The notes beneath the pieces are model-generated. The model was not told where the DNA came from. It worked only from the letters and a program-made list of their open reading frames with translations, and made no database searches. 64,000 nucleotides of DNA, from positions 3,534,001 to 3,598,000 of the forward strand of contig NC_089176.1 of the NCBI RefSeq assembly GCF_947507565.1, read 5' to 3'. Position numbers and translations under genes: made by a program. Positions 9,801 through 22,743 of this stretch are shown here, one piece after another. Source of the DNA: Oscarella lobularis. Its lineage: Eukaryota > Porifera > Homoscleromorpha > Homosclerophorida > Oscarellidae. Position 1 is the stretch's first letter; every line of letters begins with the position of its first letter.

Positions 9801-12800
9801 TGACTACAATAGCCGCCCACTTGACACTCGTTCAAATCTAATTTTGAAAAAAATAAAACTTCTTTATGTATTTTATCTATATCTCCGACGCCAACCTTCG
9901 CACGAAACGCCATCGGAGCTGATTGTGTATCCAGTTGGGCAGACGCAACGAAAAGAGCCATACGTATTGACGCAGCCGTGCTGACAGCCGTCAGTATCGG
10001 CTGCACATTCATCAAAATCTGAAAGAAGAATGCGCTTAGAATAAAATAAATGAATGCACTCTCTTACCTTCGCAGCTAAATCCGTCTGAAGCGAGCCGGT
10101 ATCTGCTCTGACACAGACATTCGTAACCACCGAATGTGTTTCTGCAAATCTGAGAGCAATTGTGAATGCGCAGCTCGCACTCGTTTGCATCTAAATCACG
10201 AAAGTCGGTGCTATGAGAGTGATATATTTGAAAACTAGCACCTTTTTCGCAGTGACTTCCTGAAAATTGTTCAGGGCAATTACACGAGTATCCCCTTTGC
10301 CGATCGACGCATTGTCCGCCGTTCTGACACGGATTCGACGAGCACTCGTCGACGTCTATCTCGCAGCGTTCGCCCGTAAACCCGGCGGCACACACGCACA
10401 CGAAACGGCCCCGATCGATGCACTCGCTCCCGTTACGGCACGGATTCGGATTGCATACGCTGCTCAGTTGATCGCATTGGGTGCCCGTGTAACCGTTCCG
10501 ACAGTGACATTGAAATTTGTCGTCGAGATCCTCGCATTGACCCCCATTTTGGCACGAGGACGAAGTACACTGATCAATCTCTAAAACCAATTATTCATTA
10601 GTTTAAAAAAGTGCCCATGGCTTGTGCTACTAACGATTGCAAAGTGAGGATGAGCTCGCAACTTGAAACGCGCCCTCTGCATTTGCACGAAAATCCGGCC
10701 AAGCGGCGACGTCACCCATGAACGTTCCGTTGCATCCGGCAAACAATCGACGAATCTCGTCTCCGTTCAACACGCGTTTCCATACGTTGACTTGACTCAC
10801 GCTGCCGACCATGGACTCGGAAGCGACGAAACCGCCACCGATGACGTCCTGATCTTGTCCGATGACGATCATACCGCCGCCGTTAATCGTGCCGCCCGAT
10901 TGCAATCCAGTACCCGACACCGCCACCTGGCCGCCTTTGTACAAACTCCACGCGCCGCCCGACGACGTCCACGTCACGACGACGTGATGCCACTGTCCGT
11001 CGTTCACGGAGACGTCGCTGAATGCTCGATCGTTGTTCACGTAAATAACGAAACCGGTGTAGTCTTGAATAGAGAGCGCGTTGCTAAGCGACGCCGACGA
11101 CGCGTACGAAACGACAGTGCCGCGACCGGTGTGAGACGTCCGAATCCAAAACGCCATCGTCGCCGCTGTCATGTCGGGCACCGGCGCCGACGAGCGACTA
11201 AAAGACGAGTCGGTTTGCACGCTGACAGACAAGTCGAAAGTCGGCGGAAGGAGCGAGTCGCACGCAGAACCTCCGTATCCAGGCGCGCAGTCGCATTCAA
11301 ATGAAGTGCCCACTTGTCGGCAAGTCGCCCCGTTGCGACACGGCGATTGCGCGCAACTGTTTTCGTCAATTTCGCAATTTTCGCCGGAGTATCCGCGACG
11401 GCATTTGCACTCGTAACCGAACTCGGTCGTCGTGCACGTGCCGTTGTGACGGCACGGCGACGAAAGCGCGCACGCGTCGACGACGATTTCGCATCGTTCG
11501 CCGAGATAGCCGATACGACAGCGACACTCGAATCCGGCATCCGTTTCGTTGCACGTGCCGCCGTGACGGCACGGCGACAACGCGCACGCAATCGCTTCCA
11601 AATCGCAGCGTCGTCCCTTGAAACCGGTCGCGCACTCGCACGCGTAACCGTCGACTCGATCGTGACACGTGGCGCCGTTTTGGCACGGCGACGACGCGCA
11701 CTCGTCGACGTTCGTCTCGCAATCGACGCCGACGAAACCGCCCGGACAGTCGCACGTGTATCCGTTCTCGCGATCCGTGCACGTGCCGTCGTGGCGGCAC
11801 GGCGACGAGGCGCACTCGTCGATGTCCGTCTCGCAGACGAGACCGGTGAAACCGGGCGGACAGACGCAGACAAACGAGTCGTCTCCGTCGACGCAGAGGC
11901 CGTCGTTATTGCACGGAAGCGAAGTGCATTCGTCGATGACTGAGAAGGATAAATAATCAATTGATTTCACGAGTGTTTAATTAATTCTCACTTATGCACT
12001 CCTCTTGATTCTGAGCTCCTTCTTCGATAGTCGTCAAATCTCCCTGGCACTTGATACATTCACGTTGATTTGCTTTATCCTGGTAAAACCCTCTAGGGCA
12101 GGGTTGACACGGTACGAGCCCGGTAAGCGAAAACGTTCCGAGAGGGCACGGCTCTATAGAACGGAAACAATATAGACGCCAGACGCATTTGTTACCGTTG
12201 CACTAACCGAGACATTCGGTCACGTTGGCGGCGCCCAGGAAGCGTGTAGTTGTTCCTGGCGGACACTGAATACAGCTCGTCTGGTAGACATCCGGTTGGT
12301 AGAATCTGCGAGCGCACGACGTGCACGTTTCCACGCCCGATTCCGAAAACGTTCCAGGGGGACACGTGGCTAGAGAACAAAGACGTTATCTCTGCTAAAA
12401 TGCGTCTCGTAGACTAACGTATGCAGTCGCTAGGGTTCGATCGGCTCTCTCCAGTCGTGCTGTATCCTGGCGGACAAGATTTGCACTCCGTTTGAGCTTC
12501 TTCATCCTGATAATATCCCACAGGACAAATCACGCAAGCGCTCTCCTCTGCACTAAACTGAGAACCGACAGGACAACTCACTACCAAAAAAATTCAATCA
12601 AATCTTGCCTCTATTTAGTTCCTTACTTACAGCAGAAACCGTCGTCCTGAAGCACTTGCCCGCGGCCGCACGTCTGGCGCGTTTCGCTTATCGTCACGAC
12701 GGCGGTGGCGTTATCGCGTATAAATGCCGTTCCATTCACTTCCAGCGCCTCTCCGATTGTTTTCGGATCTCGAAAGACCTCCTCGATAATCCGCGTCGCG

Positions 12801-15800
12801 TTCACGAAGGCGACGTCGTCGCCGCCGTCACTGTCGTCCTCGTCGTCGATCAAAGAAACCAAGTCGAACTTGAATGTGATGGCGAAGCGTGTCGCTCGCT
12901 TTCGCGACGGAACTTCACCGCATTGAATTTCGACGTTGTCTAATTTGCATTTCTTGTTCTCCTTGCAGACGCCCTGACTGACGAGAAGCTCCTTGAGCTG
13001 TTTCAATAACTGTTTTTGTGTTTTCTTCGATCCACAGTCTTCGGCAAAGGTCGACACTTCGACCGATTTAGTTCTAGTAGACTTCTTAACAGCTAAAAAA
13101 TCAACGGCTGGCAAAACTCTAAGTTTGAAAAATCATTCACGTACGTCCACAATTCGGCCACGGCACTTTTTTCTTCAAGTTCTTGGGCAATCCTGTCCAT
13201 TTTTTCTTGTCAGAGCAATAGTACGCTTTTGTGTATAATTTTTGAGGAACTTTGTAATTTTCACGACAGCTGACTTGGCAAATCGACGTATCTTTGACTA
13301 GACCCTCTCGACAGCTGAGCGCCCCGTTTTCGGGCGGTTCGTAAGCCTCGCAAAGGTAGGCTAGAAACAAGGAACTGCAAGTCAAGACGCCACGCAGGTG
13401 ACTCGTCAGTACTTACCAACAATTCTGACAGCAAATTCGCATGTTGCGCTATTGCCGGAGCGATCAGATGCCGTGTACTTGACGAGGTGTTTTCCTCCAA
13501 TCTCAAATCGACTTCCAGATTCGTGTGATTTGGTAATGACAAGATCCAGACCAGAATTGTCCGTGAATTGAGGCTCCTTCCACTCAACCTTTCTTTTTCC
13601 ATCGTTTCCGACGAGCCTCTGCTGTTTTTTAGGACAAAACTTTACCTTCGGCGGCTCCTCATCTAGATGTACACTAATTAAACTGTATAGTGTTTCATTT
13701 CTGAGACGAACCTACTACTGTGACTTCAAATGAACATCGACCAATGTTACCGGCACAGTCAATAGCAGAATAGGTGACGCGATGCGATCCAATCGTCCAT
13801 TTTCTAGAATGGTCTTCCGCGTCCTGTGGATCAACACTCACCGTCGGCTTTTCTCCGGAATTATCTTCCACTTCGTCTCGCAAATCAAGCCAAGACACTT
13901 GTCCTTCCAAGGGAGCGTCCAGACCAGGAAACGTTTCTTGGACGAAATCCTCTTGACACCGTTTAAAAGTCGGCGGCGTATCGTCTGAAGGGAAAGAGAC
14001 TGATGCTAACACCAATTTATCGTGAACATTTCTACACCTTTGCATTCAAAATTCCCTTCATAGCTCCATTTTCCCGTCTCTCTGCACGTCACTTCTGAAA
14101 TGCTTAATGTGAGGCGATAACCAGGAATGCAATTGTAGCGGCAAACAGCGTTGTATATTTGATTCACGGAGTTGCAGTCTGGTGGCACCAGCGCGCCGTT
14201 TTCCGGCACTGTCAGAGGCGGACACGTCACCTCTATATTGAAAACGTATTTCAAATAAGTAAAATGAAAAACAAAATGTTACGTTCGCATTGAAGGGGCT
14301 CTCCGTCCCATGCCAAGCTGCTCTGGCACGTGCGCTTTTGAGATCCTTTGATCTGCTTGTATCCCAATTTGCAGTTCATAGTGCATGTGCTTTTATAGTT
14401 ATCGCCGTCCGTGCATATCACGTTTTCAGCGTGTTCAGGAACGCTCAAAGACGGACACTGCTGGACTACAGAAAAATCCTTTTTAACGTGTTTGAATCAT
14501 ACTCATGATCTTCATACTTGCGCACGTGTGAGGCAGTCCACTCCATTGGCGATTGGCTTGACACGTAATCAATTCTGCACTCGTCAGCTTGTATCCTTCA
14601 GAGCAGCCTACTTTGCACTGTGGCGTATTGTACATCTTCTCACAGTCGCCCACTATTGCTCCATTGCTGGAAAGAATAGGATCAGGACAAGTAACAGCTA
14701 AGCAGACAAAAAACAGTGAAACGTTGTCTACTTGTCGTCTGACTCTTACGGTTGCATTCAACGCTGGCGAGACCCTCGTATCCATTCTCACAAACACAAT
14801 CCAAGATACTAGTACTGGCAGTTGACCGAGTCGTTGCGTGATTGATACACTTTTTACAATTCTTCTGGTCACCACCAATGGTTCTGTACTTTCCAAGCGG
14901 ACACGCTTAATTGAAAGAACATTTTTAATTATTATAGCGTAGAGTTTGTCTTTTGAGATTACCTTCACATAGGCCAGAATCGCCAATTGAATAGCCATCG
15001 CTGCAAGAGCATTGGTACACTCCAGAAACTCTGCCACACGTGCATTGGCCGTTTGCACAGCCGCTACTGCACAGGCTAGAAGATACAACGTCTGACTCAC
15101 CACGCGAAGCTGTCAAAACAGAGTAGTCAGTCAGTCATCTATGCCACCAATAAGAAATTATTACAGACGTATACCATCTTGTGTAAGGACTGTTGAAAAC
15201 GGATCAACATTCTCTGGCTCGCCAATATGAAATACGTGAGATTCGCCTGACGCAACATCACGAAGTCCGCTGTCACGTATATTGCCAAAGCCCAATGCAA
15301 ACAGAGTAGCTCCGTACGTATTTCTAACAGAATCAGCAGCGGCACGTGCAGCAGCGGCATCATTGGCCGCACCGTCAGTCATAGTGATTACAACTCGATT
15401 TACTCCGGAACGACCGACACTGCCAAAAATAGCGCCAGCTTGAGCGACTCCTTCAGCGGTGGCCGTTCCGCCGCTGATTTTCGGAATTCTAGCACTAGTA
15501 AGAATTTGTCTCAAAGAACATTTCATTAGAGACGGATTCGCTATGGAGTTCCAATGAGGGCTGTGAACGCCATTCGAAAACGTCAGAATGGCCGTACGAA
15601 CGCTGTCGCTTGACACGTCAAATGAAAACATTATGGAATTAACCATTTCAATCTCTGCATAGAAATGTGAACGAGAAACGCTGCCCGAAGCGTCAACAAC
15701 GAACACGACATCGGCTGGCGAAGTGAGCAACGGCTTCAAAAGTCCGTCGAATTCCTCTCCCTTCGTTTTCAGCGTAGCGAAGTCTATTTGCGCTTCAGCC

Positions 15801-15862
15801 CAATGGAGCCCGAGGAAAACGCAGGTAAACAGACCAAATAACGACAACACGCGCTGCGGCAT
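6893..15862 (-). CDS. SVEP1: SVEP1/polydom-like extracellular mosaic protein (gene B)
   Basis: SVEP1 (polydom) is a large secreted matrix protein that binds integrin alpha9beta1 and angiopoietins in vertebrates. The order here reproduces SVEP1: signal peptide; vWFA with intact DASGSVS MIDAS (15168-15862); EGF (about 14960-15116); GCC2/GCC3 Cys-rich repeat (about 14750-14910); three sushi domains (14697-14040); two HYR domains (about 13985-13415); sushi (13360-13140); the SVEP1-specific segment (13094-12630); three GCC2/GCC3 repeats (12585-11990); six EGF domains fused to a pentraxin domain (11940-10635; motifs NDGQWHHVVVTW, GSVSQVNVW, WPDF). Then three EGF (10580-10240), three Ca-binding EGF (10190-9720), six sushi (9675-8350), two CUB (8290-7950, 7895-7515) and a fibrinogen-like C-terminus (7477-6893). 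Most modules sit on separate phase-1 exons, the classic shuffling pattern. No frame breaks were seen, but exon ends are approximate. Confidence 0.85.
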
Positions 15863-16221
15863 CGCCGGCGAATAAACCCGACTGCTCTCCTCCGAGCTAG
15901 AGACGATAACGCTAAGTGCGCGGCGGTTTCAATAAGCTCTCGCCTTTCAATGTCTCGCAATCACGTGCACAGATCGAGACACCAATTCTCAACTCTTTCC
16001 GCCCCCGTCTCATTCATCCTCCATGTCTCAAAGGCATCCTCCTCCTACTTCCTCCTACCCATTGTCTAGACTCTTTCTGTCGTCCACACTTATCGCACAC
16101 TTTCGATGTCGACGGATTCAACAGGGATTTCAGACTACAAGTAGTAGACAGATGGAGAATAGAAAACAGAGAAAGCGAAGCAGACACGTTCGTCATTTCT
16201 AGCCTATCTGTAGCGCATCTC
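15863..16221. other. Intergenic, upstream of SVEP1-like gene B
   Basis: This 359-bp gap lies between the stop of copy A and the start of gene B on the minus strand. It must contain the promoter of gene B. I searched it for the exon that would follow the fourth sushi domain in gene B and saw no counterpart. No repeat or RNA gene was recognised. Confidence 0.5.
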
Positions 16222-18902
16222 CTATGTCGTTATCGTCACGCGACGGCAGGTAGGCAACAGCATCACTTTCCGTGAGCCCGCTTGATACCACCTTCCACCT
16301 CTACAGAAGTAATGACGTTGCCGCTTGGGCAATCGGTAGCCTTCTTTGCAACGGACTTCACAATCTTGACTGCCAGCTCGAATCTCCTTGCAAGCGAGGA
16401 ACCCACTTTGAGGGGAGCTGTACGGTTCGCATAGAAAAGCTAAACAGAACGTGATAAACGTATTCGGTGTCAAAGGCCAGCTTACCAACGATTATGATAG
16501 AAAAACGACAAGTAACTTCATTGCCAGACGAATCTTTTGCGACGTAAGTAACAAGATGCCGTCCAAGTTCAAATAGGCTGCCAGATTCGTGTGATTTGGT
16601 AATGACAAGATCCAGACCAGAATTGTCCGTGAATTTAGGCTCATTCCACTCAACCTTTCTCTTTCCATCGTTTCCGACGAGCTTCCGCTTTTTTCTAGGA
16701 CAAAACTCTATTTTCGGCGGCTGTTTATCTAAATGTAGAAGTAGTGCACTAGTTACGTGTATAGTATTTCATTTCTGAGACAAACCTATTACTGTGACTT
16801 GAAATGAACACCGGCCAATGTTACCGGCACTGTCAGCAGCAGAATAGGTAACGCGATGCGAGCCAATCGTCCATTCTCTGAATTGGTCTTCCGCATCCTG
16901 TGGATCAACACTCACCGTAGGCTTTTCTCCGGAGCTGTCCTCCACTTCGTCTCGAAGACCAAACCAAAACACGTACAAGGCAACTGCATGATCAGGAAAC
17001 GTTTCAACGACAAAATCCTCTTGGCACCGTGTAAAGGACGGCGGCGTGGTATCTGAAAGAGATAACGGGAGCTAAAAACGCCCTAACGTCAACGTCTCCG
17101 CACCTTTGCATTCAAAGTTTCCTTCGTAGCTCCATTTTCCCGTCTCTCTGCACGTCACTTCTGAAATGCTCAATGTGAGGCTGTAGCCAGGAATGCAATT
17201 GTAGCGGCAAACAGCGTTGTATATTTGATTCACGGAGCTGCAGTCCGGTGGAGTCAGCGCGCCGTTCTCCGGCACTGGCAGAGGCGGACACGTCACCTCT
17301 ATATTTAAAACGTATTTCCAATAAGTAAAATGAAAAATAAAATGATACGTTCGCATTGAAGGGGTTCCCCGTCCCATGCCAAGCTGCTCTGGCACGTGCG
17401 CTCTTGAGATCCTTTGATCTGCCTGTATCCCAACTTGCAGTGCATAGTGCATGTGCTTTTATAGTTATCGCCGTCAGTGCATATCACGTTTTCAGCGTGT
17501 TGAGGAATGATCAAAGGCGAGCATTGCTGAACTATAGAAAATCACTTTAGCGTGCTCGAAATACTTATGATCCTCTTACTTGCGCACGTCTGAGGCAGTC
17601 CACTCCATCGCTTATCGGCTTGACACGTGATAAATTCTGCAGTGGTTAGCTTGTATCCCTCAGAACAGCCCACTTTGCACGGAGCCCCAGTGTACGTCTT
17701 TTGACAATCACCTGCAATCTTTCCATTGCTGGAAAGACCAGGGTCAGGACAAGTAACAGCTAAGCAAACAGAGAATAGTGATAGTGAATTGTTGTTCTAC
17801 TTGTCTGACTCTTACGAGTGCATTCAACGCTGGCGAGACCCTCGTATCCATTTTCACAAACACAATCTGAGATACTAGTACTGGCAGTTGACTGAGTTGT
17901 TGCGTGATTGATGCACTTTTTACAGTTCCGGTCACCAATGCCTCTGTACCGTCCAAGTGGACACGCTTAATTAAAAGAGCATTTTAATTATTATAGTAAA
18001 GTTGTCTATTGAGTTTACCTTCACATAGACCAGAACCGCCAATTGAATAGCCATCATTACAAGAGCACTGATACACTGCGGACACCCTGCCGCATGTACA
18101 TTGTCCGTTTGGGCATCCACTAAAGCACAGGCTAGAAGGAACGACATCTTTCTGACCAGAAGTGACTAAAAACATCAGTTATACAGTTTTCTACCTGTAT
18201 ACATAGGCACGTACGATCACGTAGCAGTGTACTTGAAAATGGGTCCAAATTTCCAGGTTCTCCAATAAAAAATACGTGCCTTGAGCTGGATGCAGCTACC
18301 TGGAGTCCTGCAACGCCAATACCGCCAAATCCCAATGCAAAAAGAGTAGCACCCAAGGAAATGACGTCAGCAGCCGATGTTGCCACATCTGGGCCATGAC
18401 TTGCTTGACCATCAGTAAGAGTTATGACGACTCGATTGACTCCTGACCGACTTGAGCTACCCAGGATCTGACCCGCTCGAACAAGTCCAACTCCTGTATT
18501 TCTCCATCCAGGGATATACGGTATATTATGCAGGCGTTGTCTCAAATCACATTTTGTCAGAGACGGATTCGCAATTGAATTCCAATGGTCTGGATGAACA
18601 TCAGTTGAATACGTCACAACAGCAACTCTGTTGCCATCGCGCGACACATCAAAGGAAAACAGGACTGCATCCACGATGTGAAGCTCGGCCTTGAAATGTG
18701 GAAGAGATACGCTGGCCGACGCGTCAATGAGAAACACAACATCGGATGGCGAAGAGAGTAAGGGCTTCAACAGATCATAGAATTCATCTCCTATTGACAT
18801 CAGTGACCTGAAGTCTAAGGCAAATTGCGCTTCAGAGCGACGAGGCGCCAAGATGACAATGCAAACGCAAGCCAGCAAAGCAACAAAAGGCAACAAATGC
18901 AT
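16222..18902 (-). CDS. Truncated SVEP1-like paralogue (copy A): vWFA-EGF-GCC2/3-sushi x3-HYR x2-sushi
   Basis: Copy A matches the 5' half of gene B exon for exon. Signal peptide MHLLPFVALLACVC..., vWFA with DASASVS (about 18215-18900), EGF (18020-18165), GCC2/GCC3 repeat (17815-17970), sushi (17760-17580, 17530-17350, 17300-17100), HYR (about 17055-16785 and 16735-16485), sushi (16440-16230). Identity is very high through the sushi exons and even in introns: the segment around 17290-17400 nearly repeats 14230-14340. After the last sushi domain the frame reads TCRR and meets a stop (VTITT*) at 16222, exactly where gene B has a splice donor. All splice sites and frames examined are intact, so it may encode a short secreted protein rather than a pseudogene. 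The SVEP1-specific region, pentraxin and downstream modules are missing. Confidence 0.8.
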
Positions 18903-19055
18903 CGCTGAGATAAAATGCTAGAGGTTGCGGAACCCACAGCAAAATCGCGTTATCAACTTCTTTGCATTGATCCCGGACACGGAACTTCTCACAAGCTAAG
19001 GTACTCCATCTCTCGTTTTAGTTCCTGGTCCCATACTTATCATTGCTATCATACC

Positions 19056-20191
19056 TTATTCATTCCCTTGACTAGTTTCTTCTTCTTTCTCGCTATCTAA
19101 TGTCTGTCGGCTGCTTTCGGTTTTCTTTCCCGCTAGAAACGGCTGATGGAAAAGATCATGAAGTCGCTTGGCCTGCCACAAATCGATAATCCACGGAATT
19201 TTTCCCAATGGATTTCTCACCTTACTCTGACCTAGTCCAGGACACTTGGCTATGTCCGAAGGTGAGGCGCTCACGATGTTAGTCAGAGTCTGCCAAACGA
19301 TTTTCCTACCAAAAACCGTTGGGTCAAATCACTCCCCCACCTCAAAATTTTTTGAGAGCGTTGCAGCATCGTTCTTATTCACGGACTTCGCTGTCGTCAA
19401 ACAGTCAACCAGCTAAAAAACAAAATACGTAAGCTAAATCAGTTAACACGTGTGCAACGTCATCAGTACTCGAGACATGTAGTCCTTCTCCACTCTCTCT
19501 TTTAGAATATCAGGAGGCTTATTTTCGAATGCTTTATACGTTTCCAAGTACCGAGCTGCCTCCTCGAGACTACACCAAAAAAGAAATCCAAAATCGATAA
19601 ATCGTCTTTCGACCGGCAAACCTCCAAGCCAAAATTAGAGTACAATTGGCTAATACAGCAATTACAGCGATTTCTTGAAGAGACTTCTGAGAATCCACCT
19701 AGATGAGCATTAAATTTGAGAGAGACATTATCTCTTTTTTCTTACTATGTCTACAACAACTAATAGAACTCTAAGAGCAAAATTATTGCCCAAGTCCTTG
19801 AGTCGTCCGTGAATATAGTCCGGGTAGAGATTGTGGTATTTCAAGCTGAAAAACCCCATCGTTGTTGTTCAATGGACGGTGCTCCGCTTTCACCTCAAAA
19901 AGAGAGCGCACGACGTGGGACTCATGACGTAGTCGGGAACGACGTCGCCGAATTCGTACGGAACGTTTCGGATCAGATTGACGATGGGGTTTCTTTTCTT
20001 TGCGACGACAGAAGACGCGTGAGCGAGCCTCGGCGCGAAATCGCGACGCTTACGCCTACTTGCAGGGAATTGATGACGATCGCGTGAGGTCGCAACGGTC
20101 GAAAGTCGCCTGGGAGTTGCCTCTCGTCTCTCGTCGACCGTTCTACGCCGAACGCACGCGTATTCGTTTCTTTTTCTGGCAGCTCCGCCAT
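19056..20191 (-). CDS. ERCC1: DNA excision repair protein ERCC1
   Basis: ERCC1 is the non-catalytic partner of the XPF endonuclease in nucleotide excision repair and interstrand crosslink repair. Eight exons were placed: 20060-20191, 19894-19997, 19746-19845, 19622-19698, 19470-19569, 19341-19412, 19221-19289 and 19056-19172 (771 nt, 256 residues, versus about 297 in human). Diagnostic text: [71 protein letters not shown] and the helix-hairpin-helix [21 protein letters not shown]. The N-terminal tail is short. The first ATG (20191) gives MAELPEKET. Copy A of the SVEP1 cluster lies upstream on the map in the same orientation, 153 bp away. Confidence 0.95.
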
Positions 20192-20362
20192 TTTGCATTA
20201 TCCGGGGAGGTACAGACTTTCCATTAGCAACATCTTTGATTAATAAATTTTGCAATTAGAACAAGAGAATTTGGATAACGCAAACATAGCACTGATATAC
20301 TCTTAGACTCCTTTAGCGAGCAAAACAACTACGCTGTCTACTTAATATGTAGTGACTTGATT

Positions 20363-22552
20363 TCAAAAGGCGTTGTGGTATGCCACGTCTTCCCACCACG
20401 ATTCTAAATTGTCACCAGAAATCCACTGCTTCAAATGATGGCTACTTTTCCAACTTGAATGTGTCCCGATAAAAACATGCAGGGATTCCCGTCCTCTAAA
20501 TAAATGACAGATACCGTTAATCTCTGGCGGCAAACTCAACAATCTTACCTTGAGCGAATCATAGCACTGCATCGTCCACGAACATAAGGATTCGAGTGAC
20601 AGAAAAGATGAAAAGCTATGAGTTGAGGAGCGTTGTCAACAATTCTTTGAATAAGATCTGAGGTAAATGAAGGTCTGAAAGGGTCCATTCAAATGAATTG
20701 CATTCTCTCTCGTACACACGACAGTATACCTCTTGTGAGACAAATCAACTCTGCAGTAACGCAGCTCCTTGAGGCAAGCAAGACTTTCAAAAAAGAGAGG
20801 CGAAACACTTATTGGTGATTCAAAGCTACAGAATTATTTATTAGGCGTAAAACTCTGCGTTTCCTCCCTTAAGTCCATACCCAAATTTTTGAAGTCTATT
20901 GAACTTGGTAAGACAGCGGCTGAGAAGCCTCTCGACGTTCGTTTGTTTGCCGCCTAACGCGAATTCTCGAAGACAGACACACCGCTACGCAAATTTAGAG
21001 CATGCTACAGGCAAGCTTATAATCGCTTCACGGAGAGCCTCACCTCGGCAATGAAGTCGAGACCATTCAGTACATTGACGATATTACTCGAGCTGAGGAT
21101 GTGCAGACAAGTCAGGTTTCGCCAAAACGAGACGCCGTAAAGAGAAAAATGCGAACCCTTCCTTCTAAAAACGAACAAAAATAAGACCAAGAAAACACGA
21201 TCCTGCACAGGGAGAACGTACGGCGCAGGAAAAGACGACCCCGAGTCAATGCAAAGATGAGAAAGAGCCGGATTGGATTGAACGACGCTCTCAAAGTCGG
21301 AATCCATTTCCCTTTCGAAAGGACAGTGCTTCGAACGCAAAAAGAATTCGACAAATAAATGAAGCTTTCGGAGCCGAGGCAAAGCTCGAATGCAACTGCC
21401 GACGCGATGATGATCATCGAGATTGAGAGACACTGGCAAGTTGTAGATACCGCTGACATCGAGATATTCTAATAGCGGCATTGACTCTGCAATTGTCGTC
21501 AATCCTTGACTATAGAACTCTTCGTCCCAAAAGATTCGCCAATTTCCAGCGAGTCGGAGATTTTTCATCGAACCGAAACCTTTCTCCAGCAGAAAGTTGA
21601 AGAATCCGTTGCGAGACAACTGATCATTGTAGCTCAGATCTAACTCTAGAAGGTGTTCCAAGGGCGATAAGCGCAACAAGTGCTCATCAGTAAGCTTGCA
21701 AGAAGACAATCGTAGTACGGTCAAGTGACGAAACGACGATTCGCCTTCCGGACGGCCCCACGACGGAAAAAACAAATTTCTGACGCCATCTGCAAAACTC
21801 CGAGTCGGATCATCGAAAGCGACGCGATGCGCTCTGGAGCAAAAGCTATACGACGCCAAACCGGCGTCCCTTTCGTAAGGAAAGTGACGAATCTCTCTAA
21901 GACCGGTCAGCTCCGTCGACGAATGAGACAAGACGAAAAAGGCGTGAAACGATTCGAGTCTGATGTCATAAAACGGCCTCAACATCAACTCCCGCCAATC
22001 ACCACCCCAGTGATAAAATTTACGGATCGACGCCTTTCCGATGACGACGGTAAGCGATTTGAGACTCGCCGGAATGCTCTGGAGCACTTCCCTGCTGATG
22101 ATCGAAGGCTCCAAATCGATGGCGAGACTTTCGACGCGTTCCAAGCCGGCGAAAAGGGTGCGCAGCCATTTCGATGGGACGCACGTCGATCCGCGAAGAT
22201 CGAGTCGACGCAGCGACGTCCATCCCGATCGCGTGCACGACGACGGGAGGTTGATCCACGCGCAATTTGCGATTGACAGCGATTCCAGCTTCGTCGCGCG
22301 ACGCATGAGAAAGGCGTTCAAGCCGGACGGTGTCAGGTGAGCGGCTTCGTCGAATGACGCCGTTCTAGACGACGTTTAGGCGATTAGAAGACAAAAGCGG
22401 ACGACTTCGCGCGTACACTGTACACTACTGTACTTTGTTGTTACGTAGACGAGGTAGAGTCGTTTCGACGCCTTTGCCAGTCGACAGCGATCGCGCTGGT
22501 CGTCGACGTAGCTGAAGATCCGAAAGAGAACTTCGTTTGGGAGCGAGTTCAT
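20363..22552 (-). CDS. F-box/leucine-rich repeat protein 1
   Basis: This is a putative substrate-recognition subunit of an SCF ubiquitin ligase. Exon 1 (22434-22552) encodes an F-box, MNSLPNEVLFRIFSYVDD...RCRLAKASKRLYLVYV; an upstream in-frame Met lies at 22576. The large exon 2 (21044-22364) encodes degenerate LRRs, with motifs LESLSIANCAW, LTVLRLSSCKLTDEHLL, LLELDLSYNDQL and MKNLRLAGNW. Smaller exons follow: about 20890-20960, 20735-20830 (ending KELRYCRVDLSHK), 20575-20690 and 20363-20515 (ending DVAYHNAF). Every exon has a recognisable counterpart in the gene at 24507-26774, so this is a paralogous pair. I cannot assign it to a named FBXL. A 34-bp T-rich stretch near 21170-21200 may be a retained short intron. 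Confidence 0.8.
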
Positions 22553-22743
22553 GTCCGTGTAGTCACGTGTCTGCACTCAATCCGTGACCAGGTCTCTGCC
22601 GCGACCAAGCGCACAATGTACAATAGCAAATTGTGTGCCACAGAAAATTGTTTACTTGATGATTGGCCAAGCGACGGTTAAATTGTAAACAATTTATATT
22701 AAACCATCTACATACGTCATCGTAGTCGTCACCACCCGTTGGA
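22553..22743. promoter_or_regulatory. Divergent region between F-box/LRR 1 and Kazal membrane protein
   Basis: These 191 bp separate two oppositely directed starts. CCAAT/ATTGG-type sequence is present (attggccaa near 22662). A shared promoter is plausible but only inferred. Confidence 0.4.

Noticed and set aside
11314-11943. A 209-codon plus-strand frame and several other long frames over the EGF array
   Set aside because: They are antisense or frame-shifted shadows of the repeated EGF exons of SVEP1-like gene B.
16014-16196. A missing SVEP1-specific exon downstream of copy A
   Set aside because: The short minus-strand frame here shares no motif with the corresponding exon of gene B, so copy A appears truly truncated.
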